64,000 nucleotides of DNA, from contig CBDBES010000002.1 of assembly GCA_965204465.1 (NCBI GenBank), positions 1,277,341-1,341,340 on the forward strand, in the 5' to 3' direction. Below, in pieces: positions 37,111 through 45,963 of the stretch. The notes under the pieces were generated by a model. That model saw only the letters and a list, made by a program, of their open reading frames with translations, was not told where the DNA came from and searched no databases. A program made the translations under genes and the position numbers. Origin of the DNA: CBDBES01 sp965204465 (GTDB lineage Bacteria; Spirochaetota; Leptospiria; Turneriellales; CBDBES01). Position 1 is the stretch's first letter. Each line of letters opens with the position of its first letter.

Positions 37111-37574
37111 TGCAAAAAGCAGTTCAGAGAGCGGATCGAATCATTGCAGATTCATTCAGCACGGCAAAAGATATTATAGAAGAATTTCCAGAATCGCGTG
37201 ATCGAGTCAGAACCATTTATTTAGGTGCTGGGAAAATGCCTAACCCACTTCATTTCAAAAGTCTGGAAAAGCTGGGTATTTCTAAGCCATATATTTTATT
37301 TGTTGGGACAATTGAACCCAGAAAAAATTTAAAATGTTTAATGAAGGCTTTTTCCTTTTTGCCTAAAAAACTCACAGATTCTTATCAATTGGTTATCGCA
37401 GGCGGTAAAGGCTGGGGGGGGGTCAATATGAATGTGCTGGCGAAGAAGTTAAATATTAATGACAAGGTAATTGTAACTGGTTATGTCACAGATCATCAGA
37501 TATCAACACTCTATGCTCATGCTTATTGTCTTGTGATGCCTTCACTTTATGAGGGGTTTGGTCTACCCATTTAG
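37020..37574 (+). pseudogene. GT4 glycosyltransferase, 3' part, truncated
   Basis: Continues the glycosyltransferase in the shifted frame: VLTIYDLVWKHASETM, RADRIIADSFSTAKDI, ILFVGTIEPRKNL, LVIAGGKGWGG, and the donor-binding start MPSLYEGFGLPI. There it is cut off and joined to a pentapeptide-repeat fragment, losing the final 70 or so residues including the end of the ExxxxxxxE motif. With both a frameshift and a truncation, it is a pseudogene. Confidence 0.85.
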
Positions 37575-37714
37575 AAGGTGCTGATTTAAGAGGTGCCAAT
37601 TTAAGAGGTGTTCATTTAGAAAGTACTTATTTAAGTGGTGCCATTTATGATAAGCACACAATATTCCCTGCTGGCTTTAAGCCCAATACATTTGGTATGA
37701 AAGAAGTTGGTTAA
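37568..37714 (+). pseudogene. Pentapeptide-repeat protein C-terminal fragment
   Basis: In a different frame from the glycosyltransferase: HLEGADLRGANLRGVHLEST, then YLSGAIYDKHTIFP and a short tail to TAA at 37712. The A(D/N)Lxx repeats are diagnostic. No start codon; it is the end of a foreign gene fused at the truncation point. Confidence 0.8.
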
Positions 37715-37872
37715 TCATCTCCCCGTCCTCAACGCATCCAAGCCTCAGAGAAATTCCATTTTTCTGTTGACGAAATATCACTCGTTCAATTTATACTACA
37801 CAGTAGTCAATGAGACTATAAATTATCTCGCGTCCTGCAAAGGGGCATAGGAAGTAACACTCCTATAGAGTT

Positions 37873-37966
37873 CATCTGTGTTTAAAGGCTTATCTTAGCC
37901 TTTTCTTGTAAATATTTCACAGATGATGTTTATTAGAAGTGTCACAGGCTAGCATAAGCCTATGTG
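37873..37966. other. Nested inverted repeats, possible structured RNA or terminator
   Basis: Outer arms CATCTGTG (37873-37880) and CACAGATG (37918-37925) enclose a hairpin AAAGGCT-tatctt-AGCCTTT (37884-37903). A second hairpin, cacaggct / agcctatgtg, follows at 37943-37966. The inner hairpin runs into a short T-rich stretch and could terminate transcription. The rest of 37715-38031 shows no gene. Confidence 0.45.
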
Positions 37967-38031
37967 AGTATAACTTATATTTTTTCCCTAGCTTGTTTCA
38001 TTTCTAAATTAAAAGTTAGGAGTTTGAAAAT

Positions 38032-38412
38032 ATGAAAGAAAATTTAAAAGTTTTTGGATCGTTATTGGGAACAGCCATTGTATTCCCATCATCCATTTTT
38101 TTATTAAGTATAAGCCTGATGGCTTCACAATTTAAAAAATCCGAAGAGATTGCAACGGTTACTATTCTAGCTTCAATTACTAGTTTAATAACCTTTATGT
38201 GCCCTGTATTAACAGGAATAAACTTTGTAAAACCAAATAGTGAGATTAGTAAATTTTCATCTATTTTAATACTAATAGGTGGCTTAATTTCTTTTTTGTC
38301 AGTAATTTTTTATATAAGCGAAAAAGAAATAAATTCTATTATAACTATAAATTTAATAGCTTCTTTACTGATATTTGTGAGTGGCTATTTACAATTTCAA
38401 GATTCAAAATAA
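38032..38412 (+). CDS. Small four-helix membrane protein of unknown function
   Basis: 126 residues with four hydrophobic segments (about 8-30, 42-63, 75-94, 102-120) and short polar links; only lysines and serines outside the membrane parts. I recognise no family. TTAGGAG lies upstream of the ATG at good spacing, supporting translation. Flanked by inverted repeats upstream and by a transposase remnant downstream, so it may be cargo of a decayed mobile region. Confidence 0.5.
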   Translation: MKENLKVFGSLLGTAIVFPSSIFLLSISLMASQFKKSEEIATVTILASITSLITFMCPVLTGINFVKPNSEISKFSSILILIGGLISFLSVIFYISEKEINSIITINLIASLLIFVSGYLQFQDSK

Positions 38413-38439
38413 GTCTAATTAATATGGGGAGATAAAATC

Positions 38440-38589
38440 ATGATGAGAAAAGTAACTGCTAGAGTAAAGGTTTCAAAATAAGAAATAGTGCTTGATTATA
38501 AAACTCAAAGTGAGACAAAAGAACATATTGCTAGCAAATTTGGAGTCAAACCAAGTCAAGTAAGTATTAGAAAAACTGAAAAAGTATAG
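38440..38589 (+). pseudogene. IS3-like OrfA (helix-turn-helix) remnant
   Basis: Fifty codons with an in-frame TAA after KVTARVKVSK. The continuation EIVLDYKTQSETKEHIASKF-GVKPSQVS looks like the helix-turn-helix of IS3 OrfA proteins. Too short and broken to act. Confidence 0.5.
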
Positions 38590-39014
38590 ATATAGGCTCA
38601 ACAAAACTAATTTCACAGTTTCCTTTGCTCTAACTAATTAAAGTATGAGCAAGGGAAAACACTTTATAGAGAAATTCAAATATCACATTTTAGGATTACC
38701 ACTAATAAGACCGATAATCAGATGGATATTTTATTTCGTTTAATATACAGATATAAAATGTGTTCATCTTGTAGAAAACGATGAAGGTGTTTTAGTCCAT
38801 AAAGTAATCTTAGGTAGAACACTAGCCAATGATTTGAATGTTCAGCTAAAAGATGAAATTTCATTGGTGGCTACCCATTTATTTTAGCTACCCATTTTCT
38901 TTTTCTCTAGAAAGAAAACGACTGTTATGTATACACCATGTTATTTGGAATGATGTTCTATTTTATACCCTACCTCTATAATTTTAATCTACTTAAATAT
39001 CTATTTGCTATCCA
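38590..39014. other. Decayed region without intact gene
   Basis: A reading frame at 38645-38887 (MSKGKHFIEKFKYHILGLP, then a stop, then CVHLVENDEGVLVHKVILG) is broken and not recognised. A short inverted repeat TTTTCTTT / AAAGAAAA lies near 38896-38919. No functional feature can be supported. Confidence 0.4.
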
Positions 39015-39310
39015 TTTCACCCTACGGGCACAGGTCTTTTTGTGTAAAAAGAAAACGGGTAGCGCCCAAAAGAAAAACCTGACCTTACCCCAGACACTTG
39101 GCCTCCTGGGTTGCTACGCAACACCATTCGGAGCAAGTCGTCTGCCCATGCAAAACATCCATGTTTTGCATCCATGTCACAGGGCGTTCCGTTCCCGCCG
39201 CATCCTTGCGGCGGTTAGCTACCGATCATCTACCTACAAGAGTAAATTGGGAAGAAGAAAAAACAGAAAATAGAATGGCATTCCATTTTTCTATGCCCTC
39301 TGGGTGAAAA
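39015..39310. repeat. Dispersed palindromic repeat element, copy A
   Basis: Starts with CACCCTACGGGCACAGG and contains the near-perfect palindrome TGCAAAACATccATGTTTTGCA (39149-39170) and a GC-rich hairpin (cgccgcatccttgcggcg). The same modules recur at 46370-46940, 51899-52200, 52370-52400 and 55765-55795, always between genes. Apparent ORFs here are artefacts of the repeat. Confidence 0.7.
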
Positions 39311-39426
39311 GAAATGCTAAACTACCAGTGCAACTGCTAGTGCAGTACCCTCTGGGTGAACAAATAAGAATTTCAATCAATAAGACATTTCCCTTCAATA
39401 CATCTCTTAGTAGGATAATAAAACCT

Positions 39427-39885
39427 TTAATAGAATCCATCAGTAAAAAGACATTTCCCTTCAATACATCTCTTAGTACTATATACATCAGCACACAGGG
39501 GTGGAGAAGGATCATAAAAGAAATCTATCTTGGGAGGGTCACAGCCATTGAACCTTCCAATGCATTCATTATGAACTTCTAGTTTCTTTTCTTCGTACTT
39601 TTTAAGATGAGCCTTATTGATCGACAAGTGAGGCACACAATAAAATTTATGATCCCTGCATATCCGTCTGGATACGGTGGTACAATCATCATCACTGATA
39701 CAGCCAGGAGCATATTGCATGATGATGTTCTCGTGCCTTTCACGCGCCTCTGTTTGAAATTGGATCATCTCTTCTACAGAAGGGCATTGTTGATTTTGTT
39801 GATTTCGTTGATTTTCTTCATTATCTATAGCACAATTCTGTGTCCTCAAAAAAACAAGGAGAAGTAAAAGGATGTTTTTATACAT
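39427..39885 (-). CDS. Small Cys-rich lipoprotein (copy 3)
   Basis: 152 residues with a lipoprotein signal (NILLLLLVFLRTQNC) and nine further cysteines in a fixed pattern (GCISDDDCTTVSRRIC, FYCVP, NECIGRFNGC, RCIEGKCLF), which suggests a disulfide-stabilised extracytoplasmic domain. Homologous to the genes at 40016 and 40807; this copy has an extra NQQ repeat near the N-terminus. No family recognised. It lies at the distal end of the array downstream of the subtilase gene. Confidence 0.72.
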   Translation of the reverse strand: MYKNILLLLLVFLRTQNCAIDNEENQRNQQNQQCPSVEEMIQFQTEARERHENIIMQYAPGCISDDDCTTVSRRICRDHKFYCVPHLSINKAHLKKYEEKKLEVHNECIGRFNGCDPPKIDFFYDPSPPLCADVYSTKRCIEGKCLFTDGFY

Positions 39886-40015
39886 AGCAGTGTCTCAATT
39901 CTTCCCACCCGCTCATTATGGTAAGGGCCTGCCAGTGGCAAAACTAAATGTTCTTTCATTAACGAGTAAAAAGACATTTCCCTTCAATACATCTCTTAGT
40001 AAGATAATAAAACCT

Positions 40016-40468
40016 TTAATAGGATCCATCGGAAAAAAGACATTTCCCTTCAATACATTTCTTAGTAATATATTCAGCAGGACATGGTAGAGACCCATAC
40101 CCATTAGTATTAGTATAAAAGGGATGTATCCTGGGAGGGTCACAGCCATTGAACTTTCCAATGCATTCATTATGAGCTTCTAGTTTCTTTTCTTCGTACT
40201 CTCCAAGATGAGCCTTATTGATCGAAAAGTGAGGCACACAATAAAATCTATGATCCCTGCATATCCGTCTGGATACGGTGGTACAATCATCATCACTGAT
40301 ACAGCCAGGAGCATATTGTATGATGATATTCCAGTGCCTTTCATTCGCCTCTGTTTGAAATTGGATCATCTCTTCTACAGAAGGGCATTGTTGATTTTCT
40401 CTCTTATCTATAGCACAATTCTGTGTCCTTAAAAAAACAAGGAGAAGTAAAAGGATGTTTTTATACAT
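40016..40468 (-). CDS. Small Cys-rich lipoprotein (copy 2)
   Basis: 150 residues with the same leader and cysteine pattern as its neighbours. The region before the last cysteines is changed (RIHPFYTNTNGYGSLPC in place of FFYDPSPPLC), so the three copies differ mainly in this loop. The start is 27 bases after the end of an RCC1 fragment, mirroring copy 1 after the subtilase gene. Function unknown. Confidence 0.72.
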   Translation of the reverse strand: MYKNILLLLLVFLRTQNCAIDKRENQQCPSVEEMIQFQTEANERHWNIIIQYAPGCISDDDCTTVSRRICRDHRFYCVPHFSINKAHLGEYEEKKLEAHNECIGKFNGCDPPRIHPFYTNTNGYGSLPCPAEYITKKCIEGKCLFSDGSY

Positions 40469-40495
40469 AGCAGTGTCTCAATTCTTCCCACCCGC

Positions 40496-40768
40496 TCATC
40501 GTTGTATTACCTGCCTGGCGTAAGAACCGATCTTCATGTCGATTACACGAGTATAAATGTTAAGATGAGCACTATTTCCTCTCTTAACCCTTATCGGGGT
40601 CAATCTATTCATAGTTGTACCATCCCCCAATTGTCCGGAGTCGTTTCTTCCCCAGCAATAAATAGACGACGCAGTGCTAGAAGAAGTATTGTAAACAGTA
40701 GCGCATGTATGGTAAGGGCCTGCCAGTGGCAAAACTAAATGTTCTTTCATTAACGAGTAAAAAGACAT
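40496..40768 (-). pseudogene. RCC1-repeat fragment, 3' end of a lost subtilase-like gene
   Basis: Encodes GPYHTCATVYN, SIYCWGRNDSGQLGDGTTMN and the C-terminal end DMKIGSYARQVIQR, the same terminus as the large protein ending at 41275, but diverged in the middle. No signal peptide or protease domain. A still shorter remnant of the same stretch lies at about 39912-39970. It marks the duplication unit: the end of the RCC1 gene plus one lipoprotein gene. Confidence 0.8.
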
Positions 40769-40806
40769 TTCCCTTCAATACATCTCTTAGTAAGATAATA
40801 AAACCT

Positions 40807-41247
40807 TTAATAGAATCCATCAGTAAAAAGACATTTCCCTTCAATACATCTCTTAGTACTATATACATCAGCACACAGGGGTGGAGAAGGATCATAAAAG
40901 AAACTTATCTTGGGAGGGTCACAGCCATTGAACCTTCCAATGCATTCATTATGAGCTTCTAGTTTCTTTTCTTCGTACTCCCCCAGATGAGCCTTATTGA
41001 TCGAAAAGTGAGGCACACAATAAAATCTATGATCCTTGCATATCCGTCTGGATACGGTGGTACAATCATCATCACTGATACAGCCAGGAGCATATTGCAT
41101 GATGATGTTCTCGTGCCTTTCACGCGCCTCTGTTTGAAATTGGATCATCTCTTCTACAGAAGGGCATTGTTGATTTTCTTCATTATCTATAGCACAATTC
41201 TGTGTCCTCAAAAAAACAAGGAGAAGTAAAAGGATGTTTTTATACAT
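40807..41247 (-). CDS. Small Cys-rich lipoprotein (copy 1)
   Basis: 146 residues; leader LLLLLVFLRTQNC, then CPSVEEMIQFQTEARERH, GCISDDDCTTVSRRIC and C-terminal RCIEGKCLF. Begins 27 bases after the stop of the subtilase/RCC1 gene and is probably cotranscribed with it. The three copies are very similar at DNA level, so they are recent or homogenised. A role as partner or inhibitor of the adjacent protease is possible, but nothing in the sequence proves it. Confidence 0.72.
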   Translation of the reverse strand: MYKNILLLLLVFLRTQNCAIDNEENQQCPSVEEMIQFQTEARERHENIIMQYAPGCISDDDCTTVSRRICKDHRFYCVPHFSINKAHLGEYEEKKLEAHNECIGRFNGCDPPKISFFYDPSPPLCADVYSTKRCIEGKCLFTDGFY

Positions 41248-41274
41248 AGCAGTGTCTCAATTCTTCTCACCCGC

Positions 41275-44200
41275 TCATCGTTGTATTACCTGCCTGGCGT
41301 AAGAACCGATCTTCATGTCGACTACACGAGGAGAAATGATAAAATAAGCACCAGTTCTTGTCTTAACCCTTACCGGGGTCAATTTATCTATATTTGTTCG
41401 ATCCCCCAATTGTCCGGAGTCGTTTCTTCCCCAACAACGAATAATATCTGATGTGTTACCAAAAAAAGTAGATGCACTAACGGCACAGGTATGGTAAGGG
41501 CCTACTGCAATGGAAGAAATACCACCAAGAACTGGGCCCACAACATGATTTTTATCCAATCTCGTACCATCCCCTAATTGACCAAAGTTATTTCCGCCCC
41601 AGCATAAAACCTGACCTCCAGCACTCCCTGATTTCTTCTCTAGAAGTATACAGGTGTGGTTTAATCCTGCCTGTATGTCGACTACACGAGGAGAAATGAT
41701 AAAATAAGCACCAGTTCTTGCCTTAACCCTTACCGGGGCCGATCTATCTATATTTGTACGATCCCCCAATTGTCCGGAGTCGTTTCTTCCCCAACAACGA
41801 ATAATATCTGATGTGTTACCAAAAGGAGATGCACTAACGGCACAGGTATGGTAAGGGCCTACTGCAATGGAAGAAATACCACCAAGAACTGGGCCCACAA
41901 CATGATTTTTATCCAATCTCGTACCATCCCCTAATTGACCAAAGTTATTTCTGCCCCAGCATAAAACCTGACCTCCAGCACTCCCTGATTTCTTCTCTAG
42001 AAGTATACAGGTGTGGTTTAATCCTGCCTGTATGTCGACTACACGAGGAGAAATGATAAAATAAGCACCAGTTCTTGCCTTAACCCTTACCGGGGCCGAT
42101 CTATCTATATTTGTACGATCCCCCAATTGTCCGGAGTCGTTTCTTCCCCAACAACGAATAATATCTGATGTGTTACCAAAAAAAGTAGATGCACTAACGG
42201 CACAGGTATGGTAAGGGCCTACTGCAATGGAAGAAATACCACCAAGAACTGGGCCCACAACATGATTTTTATCCAATCTCGTACCATCCCCTAATTGACC
42301 AAAGTTATTTCTGCCCCAGCATAAAACCTGACCTCCAGCACTCCCTGATTTCTTCTCTAGAAGTATACAGGTGTGGTTTAATCCTGCCTGTATGTCGACT
42401 ACACGAGGAGAAATGATAAAATAAGCACCAGTTCTTGCCTTAACCCTTACCGGGGCCGATCTATCTATATTTGTACGATCCCCCAATTGTCCGGAGTCGT
42501 TTCTTCCCCAACAACGAATAATATCTGATGTGTTACCAAAAGGAGATGCACTAACGGCACAGGTATGGTAAGGGCCTACTGCAATGGAAGAAATACCACC
42601 AAGAACTGGGCCCACAACATGATTTTTATCCAATCTCGTACCATCCCCTAATTGACCAAAGTTATTTCTGCCCCAGCATAAAACCTGACCTCCAGCACTC
42701 CCTGATTTCTTCTCTAGAAGTATACAGGTGTGGCTACCAAAATGTTCTATGATCTGTATTGGAGGGGGGGGAGGTGCCAGGGGAGAAGCAGTCTGTGTTT
42801 CGCTTGGTTCTCCTAATTCTCCATTGCGTGTTATCGTCCTTATGAAATAGGAATAGGTCGTATCACTGGAAAGATCCGTGTCCAGAAATTCATTCCTATC
42901 ATGCCTTTCTATCAGCAAGACTCCGTTTCTATAGATATTATATTGAACATCCCGGATAGAAGGCCAATTGAGTCTTATTTCATTGACCCCTGGTGTCAGA
43001 GTGAGTCCTGTTATACTGCCTGGCAATGGAGTTCCTCTCTCTGTTTCGCTTAGTTCTCCTAATACTCCATCATCCGTTATCGCCTGTACATAATAGTCAT
43101 ATACTCTAATGGAAAGACCAGTATCCCGAAAGCTATCCATGGAATGTTCTTTCCGTAGTAATCTTCCATTGCGGTAAATGTTATAACGAACTCCCTGAAT
43201 AGGAATAGTATACCAACGCAGTTCTATTCGCTCCGCTCCAGGAGTCAGAATGAGTCCTGTTACCTTGGGAGGGGGCATGGCTACATTCAATGCATTATGT
43301 GCATTCAACCTGCGGCCATTCTTTACACAATCTGCCCCATTGCAATTGGCTTGATTTTTAAGGGTAGAAACTTCATCGGCTCGATTTAAGATAAGTTTCT
43401 TTACGACTGAAGGTTTCCCTATCAGATCGCGGTTAAAAGACATGATGAGCGCCGCAACTCCTGCAACATGGGGGGCTGCCATAGAGGTGCCTGAACAATT
43501 ACGGTAAAGGGCGGGAAATGGCATGTTAAATGGAGGAGAAGCAGGAAGACAAAAATTATCCTGAGCATTTGTACTAAATATCTGAGCACCGGGAGCAGCT
43601 ATATCCACAAGCGTGGCACTATAATTGCTAAAAACTGCCCTATCATCATTTCTATTAGATGCTGCCACAATGATCTTATTCTTGATCCTCACATACTTTA
43701 GCAAATCTAAACAAGGTCCTGTTAGTCTAGGAAAATCACAATTGTGATGATTGTCAAAAAAGCCTGTATCGGGTCTGGTCAAATCAAATGCATCATTTCC
43801 GGCTGCAAATACATGCAATATATCTTCGCGCTCATTATCTATGAATCTACCACTTGCGTATAGATCACTAAATTCTGTAAGAATGTGATTAAAAAAATTC
43901 TTTCCGGCTTTAGTATCAATAAATAACGAACTGCTCCAACTATTATTTGTTATATGGGCTCCCATATCTCTGGCATAGAGAATGGCATCCATAGCAGCGC
44001 TCATTCCGCTACTACATTCAGCATCCTCATCTCCTTGAGTATGGGGCAGGATTCTAAGAGGCATGATGGTTACATTCCAATTGACACCACTAATTCCTGT
44101 TCTATTATTTCCAACCGCCCCAATGATCCCGGAAACATGAGTGCCATGACCATCTGGATCATTCGGATCATTATCATCATCACAGGAATCCCAGCCATGA

Positions 44201-45957
44201 ACATCATCTATACGACCATTATTATCATCATCTATTCCATTATTGGGTATTTCATTCATATTCGTAAAAATATTACCTTGCAGATCCGGATGACTCATAT
44301 CAGGATTACCTATATCTATATCTATGCCAGTATCCAGGACGGCCACGATGATATCTCTGCTCCCGGTTTCTATCTTCCAGGCTTCCGGGGCATCTATCGT
44401 GTTTAATCCCCATTGATCATTAAACTCCGGATCATTGACAGGGTCCGCTGGAGGGGTTGTCTGATTAGGGAAAATATAAAAGTCAGGGACAGAGTATTTC
44501 ACACTTTCTTCTTCTTCCGCTTCTTCTATTTTAGCAATCACATCGCTGCCTCCAGGAAAACTGATCACATATAGTGTTTGCCAAATATGATTCCTTATAG
44601 ATCCATCCAGAATATTAAGGACCCGGTCTATTTCCCGTTGGTTCGTATTCTTTTCAAAACGAATAAGCATTTGGTTAGGGGCATATTCAGGATAAAAGTT
44701 GAATCCTATGTTCTGATAAAGACTTTCTTCTGCACTGATCACGATCTCTACGGTCACTTCATGGAATATTACCCTGTTACTTGAGGGTATTTGTACAGTG
44801 AAATTGAATTCATTGCCATTGACATTGGTTATGTCGAATGCATTTCCTTGATAATGATATCTCAATTCTTGAAAACTGCTTACGTTGTCTCTGACAGTTC
44901 CTCTAACATCCACTAATGTGGATTGAGTATAGGGAATAGGAGCAAAAATAATGGGGGTGGGCAATTTTATCTCTATATCATTTCTTAGACTTTCCACATG
45001 ATAATTAGGATATGTAAAACGATTTTTGATGGACACATCTAGTGTAACAGGAGCATATCCTTTTTTGGTAACTCTTAGTCTTATCATCGGATTAGGAGAT
45101 ATGGTAGTATCCATTAACTTACCCTCCTCATTCCGGTTGAATTGATTCTGCGGCATATAAAACTGAAGGCCAAAGTTATGCTGAAAGGTTTTGGTATTGT
45201 TGATTGCTTGTGCATAGAGCTTAGCGTCCTCGTCAAGGAGGACAAGTAATCTTCTGGTACGGTTTTGGAGAGAAGTGGTTGTGGTTTTTAATAAGTGTCC
45301 TTTTATATTGGTATCTATGATCTCAACGGTAGCATCTTCTAAAGGAGCGCCATTTTCATCCCTTACAATTCCCCATAACCTTGCCACTCGATAGAGTTGT
45401 TGTTCAGAAGATTTGCTATAGTCAAAATGCCTGGAATAAAAATCAGATGCATGCCATTCATTCAAGAATCCCTCTATAACAGGAATGATACCGAGTGTAG
45501 AAATGCGTGATTTTATTCCCATCACTTCAGTATAACTACTAGCAAATTGAAATTTTGTAGCCAGAAGAAATCCCAAGTACATATTAGCCTTGTCAAGTGA
45601 GGACATATTAGAAATATCATAATTATTACGAAGAGTAGTAAGGGCTTGTACCATAAAATCATAGGCACTATCTTTTTGGGTGAAACTTCTTATTTTAGGA
45701 TAGGCTCTATAAGTAGTAGTTTCACCGGCAATAGGTTTGAGAAAAACCCAAGTCTCTAGAACACAAGTAACGAATATTTGCCATTCCAGTGAACTGGCAA
45801 TCACGACCCCAGTAGAATTTAGTTTAGGGGCCGGACAGTAAAATACTCTTACGTACTCTTCTGATAGAACTTCTCCATTTGTTGTGGTGTACCCTGTACT
45901 AGTTGTATCAATAGTCTCTAAATTAGATACACTTTGGGACATTTTGCCAGTTTGCAA
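41275..45957 (-). CDS. Subtilase (S8) with FN3 and RCC1 repeats
   Basis: 1560 residues in this frame. Order: a region of unknown function (1-190), a carboxypeptidase-regulatory-like beta domain (VARLWGIVRDENGAPLEDAT), an S8 pro-domain ending VPDFYIFPN, then the protease with Asp in VAVLDTGIDID, His in GHGTHVSGIIG and Ser in CSGTSMAAPHVAG. Two FN3 domains follow (PKVTGLILTPGAERIELRW, SITGLTLTPGVNEIRLNW) and then RCC1-type beta-propeller repeats (VLCWGRNNFGQLGDGT, IIRCWGRNDSGQLGDRT). All three catalytic residues are present. The apparent TTG start is not native: an in-frame leader with a lipobox lies upstream, separated by one amber codon (see 45964-46140). Likely surface-anchored protease with a ligand-binding propeller. 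Confidence 0.85.
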   Translation of the reverse strand: MQTGKMSQSVSNLETIDTTSTGYTTTNGEVLSEEYVRVFYCPAPKLNSTGVVIASSLEWQIFVTCVLETWVFLKPIAGETTTYRAYPKIRSFTQKDSAYDFMVQALTTLRNNYDISNMSSLDKANMYLGFLLATKFQFASSYTEVMGIKSRISTLGIIPVIEGFLNEWHASDFYSRHFDYSKSSEQQLYRVARLWGIVRDENGAPLEDATVEIIDTNIKGHLLKTTTTSLQNRTRRLLVLLDEDAKLYAQAINNTKTFQHNFGLQFYMPQNQFNRNEEGKLMDTTISPNPMIRLRVTKKGYAPVTLDVSIKNRFTYPNYHVESLRNDIEIKLPTPIIFAPIPYTQSTLVDVRGTVRDNVSSFQELRYHYQGNAFDITNVNGNEFNFTVQIPSSNRVIFHEVTVEIVISAEESLYQNIGFNFYPEYAPNQMLIRFEKNTNQREIDRVLNILDGSIRNHIWQTLYVISFPGGSDVIAKIEEAEEEESVKYSVPDFYIFPNQTTPPADPVNDPEFNDQWGLNTIDAPEAWKIETGSRDIIVAVLDTGIDIDIGNPDMSHPDLQGNIFTNMNEIPNNGIDDDNNGRIDDVHGWDSCDDDNDPNDPDGHGTHVSGIIGAVGNNRTGISGVNWNVTIMPLRILPHTQGDEDAECSSGMSAAMDAILYARDMGAHITNNSWSSSLFIDTKAGKNFFNHILTEFSDLYASGRFIDNEREDILHVFAAGNDAFDLTRPDTGFFDNHHNCDFPRLTGPCLDLLKYVRIKNKIIVAASNRNDDRAVFSNYSATLVDIAAPGAQIFSTNAQDNFCLPASPPFNMPFPALYRNCSGTSMAAPHVAGVAALIMSFNRDLIGKPSVVKKLILNRADEVSTLKNQANCNGADCVKNGRRLNAHNALNVAMPPPKVTGLILTPGAERIELRWYTIPIQGVRYNIYRNGRLLRKEHSMDSFRDTGLSIRVYDYYVQAITDDGVLGELSETERGTPLPGSITGLTLTPGVNEIRLNWPSIRDVQYNIYRNGVLLIERHDRNEFLDTDLSSDTTYSYFIRTITRNGELGEPSETQTASPLAPPPPPIQIIEHFGSHTCILLEKKSGSAGGQVLCWGRNNFGQLGDGTRLDKNHVVGPVLGGISSIAVGPYHTCAVSASPFGNTSDIIRCWGRNDSGQLGDRTNIDRSAPVRVKARTGAYFIISPRVVDIQAGLNHTCILLEKKSGSAGGQVLCWGRNNFGQLGDGTRLDKNHVVGPVLGGISSIAVGPYHTCAVSASTFFGNTSDIIRCWGRNDSGQLGDRTNIDRSAPVRVKARTGAYFIISPRVVDIQAGLNHTCILLEKKSGSAGGQVLCWGRNNFGQLGDGTRLDKNHVVGPVLGGISSIAVGPYHTCAVSASPFGNTSDIIRCWGRNDSGQLGDRTNIDRSAPVRVKARTGAYFIISPRVVDIQAGLNHTCILLEKKSGSAGGQVLCWGGNNFGQLGDGTRLDKNHVVGPVLGGISSIAVGPYHTCAVSASTFFGNTSDIIRCWGRNDSGQLGDRTNIDKLTPVRVKTRTGAYFIISPRVVDMKIGSYARQVIQR
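41328..42735. repeat. Four near-identical RCC1 DNA repeats of 357/360 bp
   Basis: The RCC1-coding region consists of four units with a landmark at 41611, 41968, 42328 and 42685, giving spacings of 357, 360 and 357 bases. The three-base difference (PFGN versus TFFGN) alternates between units, so the array probably grew by doubling a two-unit block. Near-identity makes copy-number change, or assembly collapse, likely. Confidence 0.85.
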
Positions 45958-45963
45958 CTTTTC

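Larger units (their letters stand above)
39382..40860. repeat. Three pairs of 66-bp-spaced direct repeats in lipoprotein gene 3' ends
   Basis: A 31-bp segment encoding TKRCIEGKCL occurs at 39382 and 39448, 39971 and 40037, and 40762 and 40828. One copy of each pair lies inside a lipoprotein gene; the other lies just after its stop codon. The last coding segment has therefore been tandemly copied at all three genes, and the extra copy predates or spread with the gene triplication. Confidence 0.8.

Noticed and set aside
39288..41247. Direct repeats in the lipoprotein region considered as a CRISPR or integron array
   Set aside because: Only pairs of 31-bp copies at 66-base spacing, overlapping coding ends; no leader, cas genes, integrase or attC-like sites.
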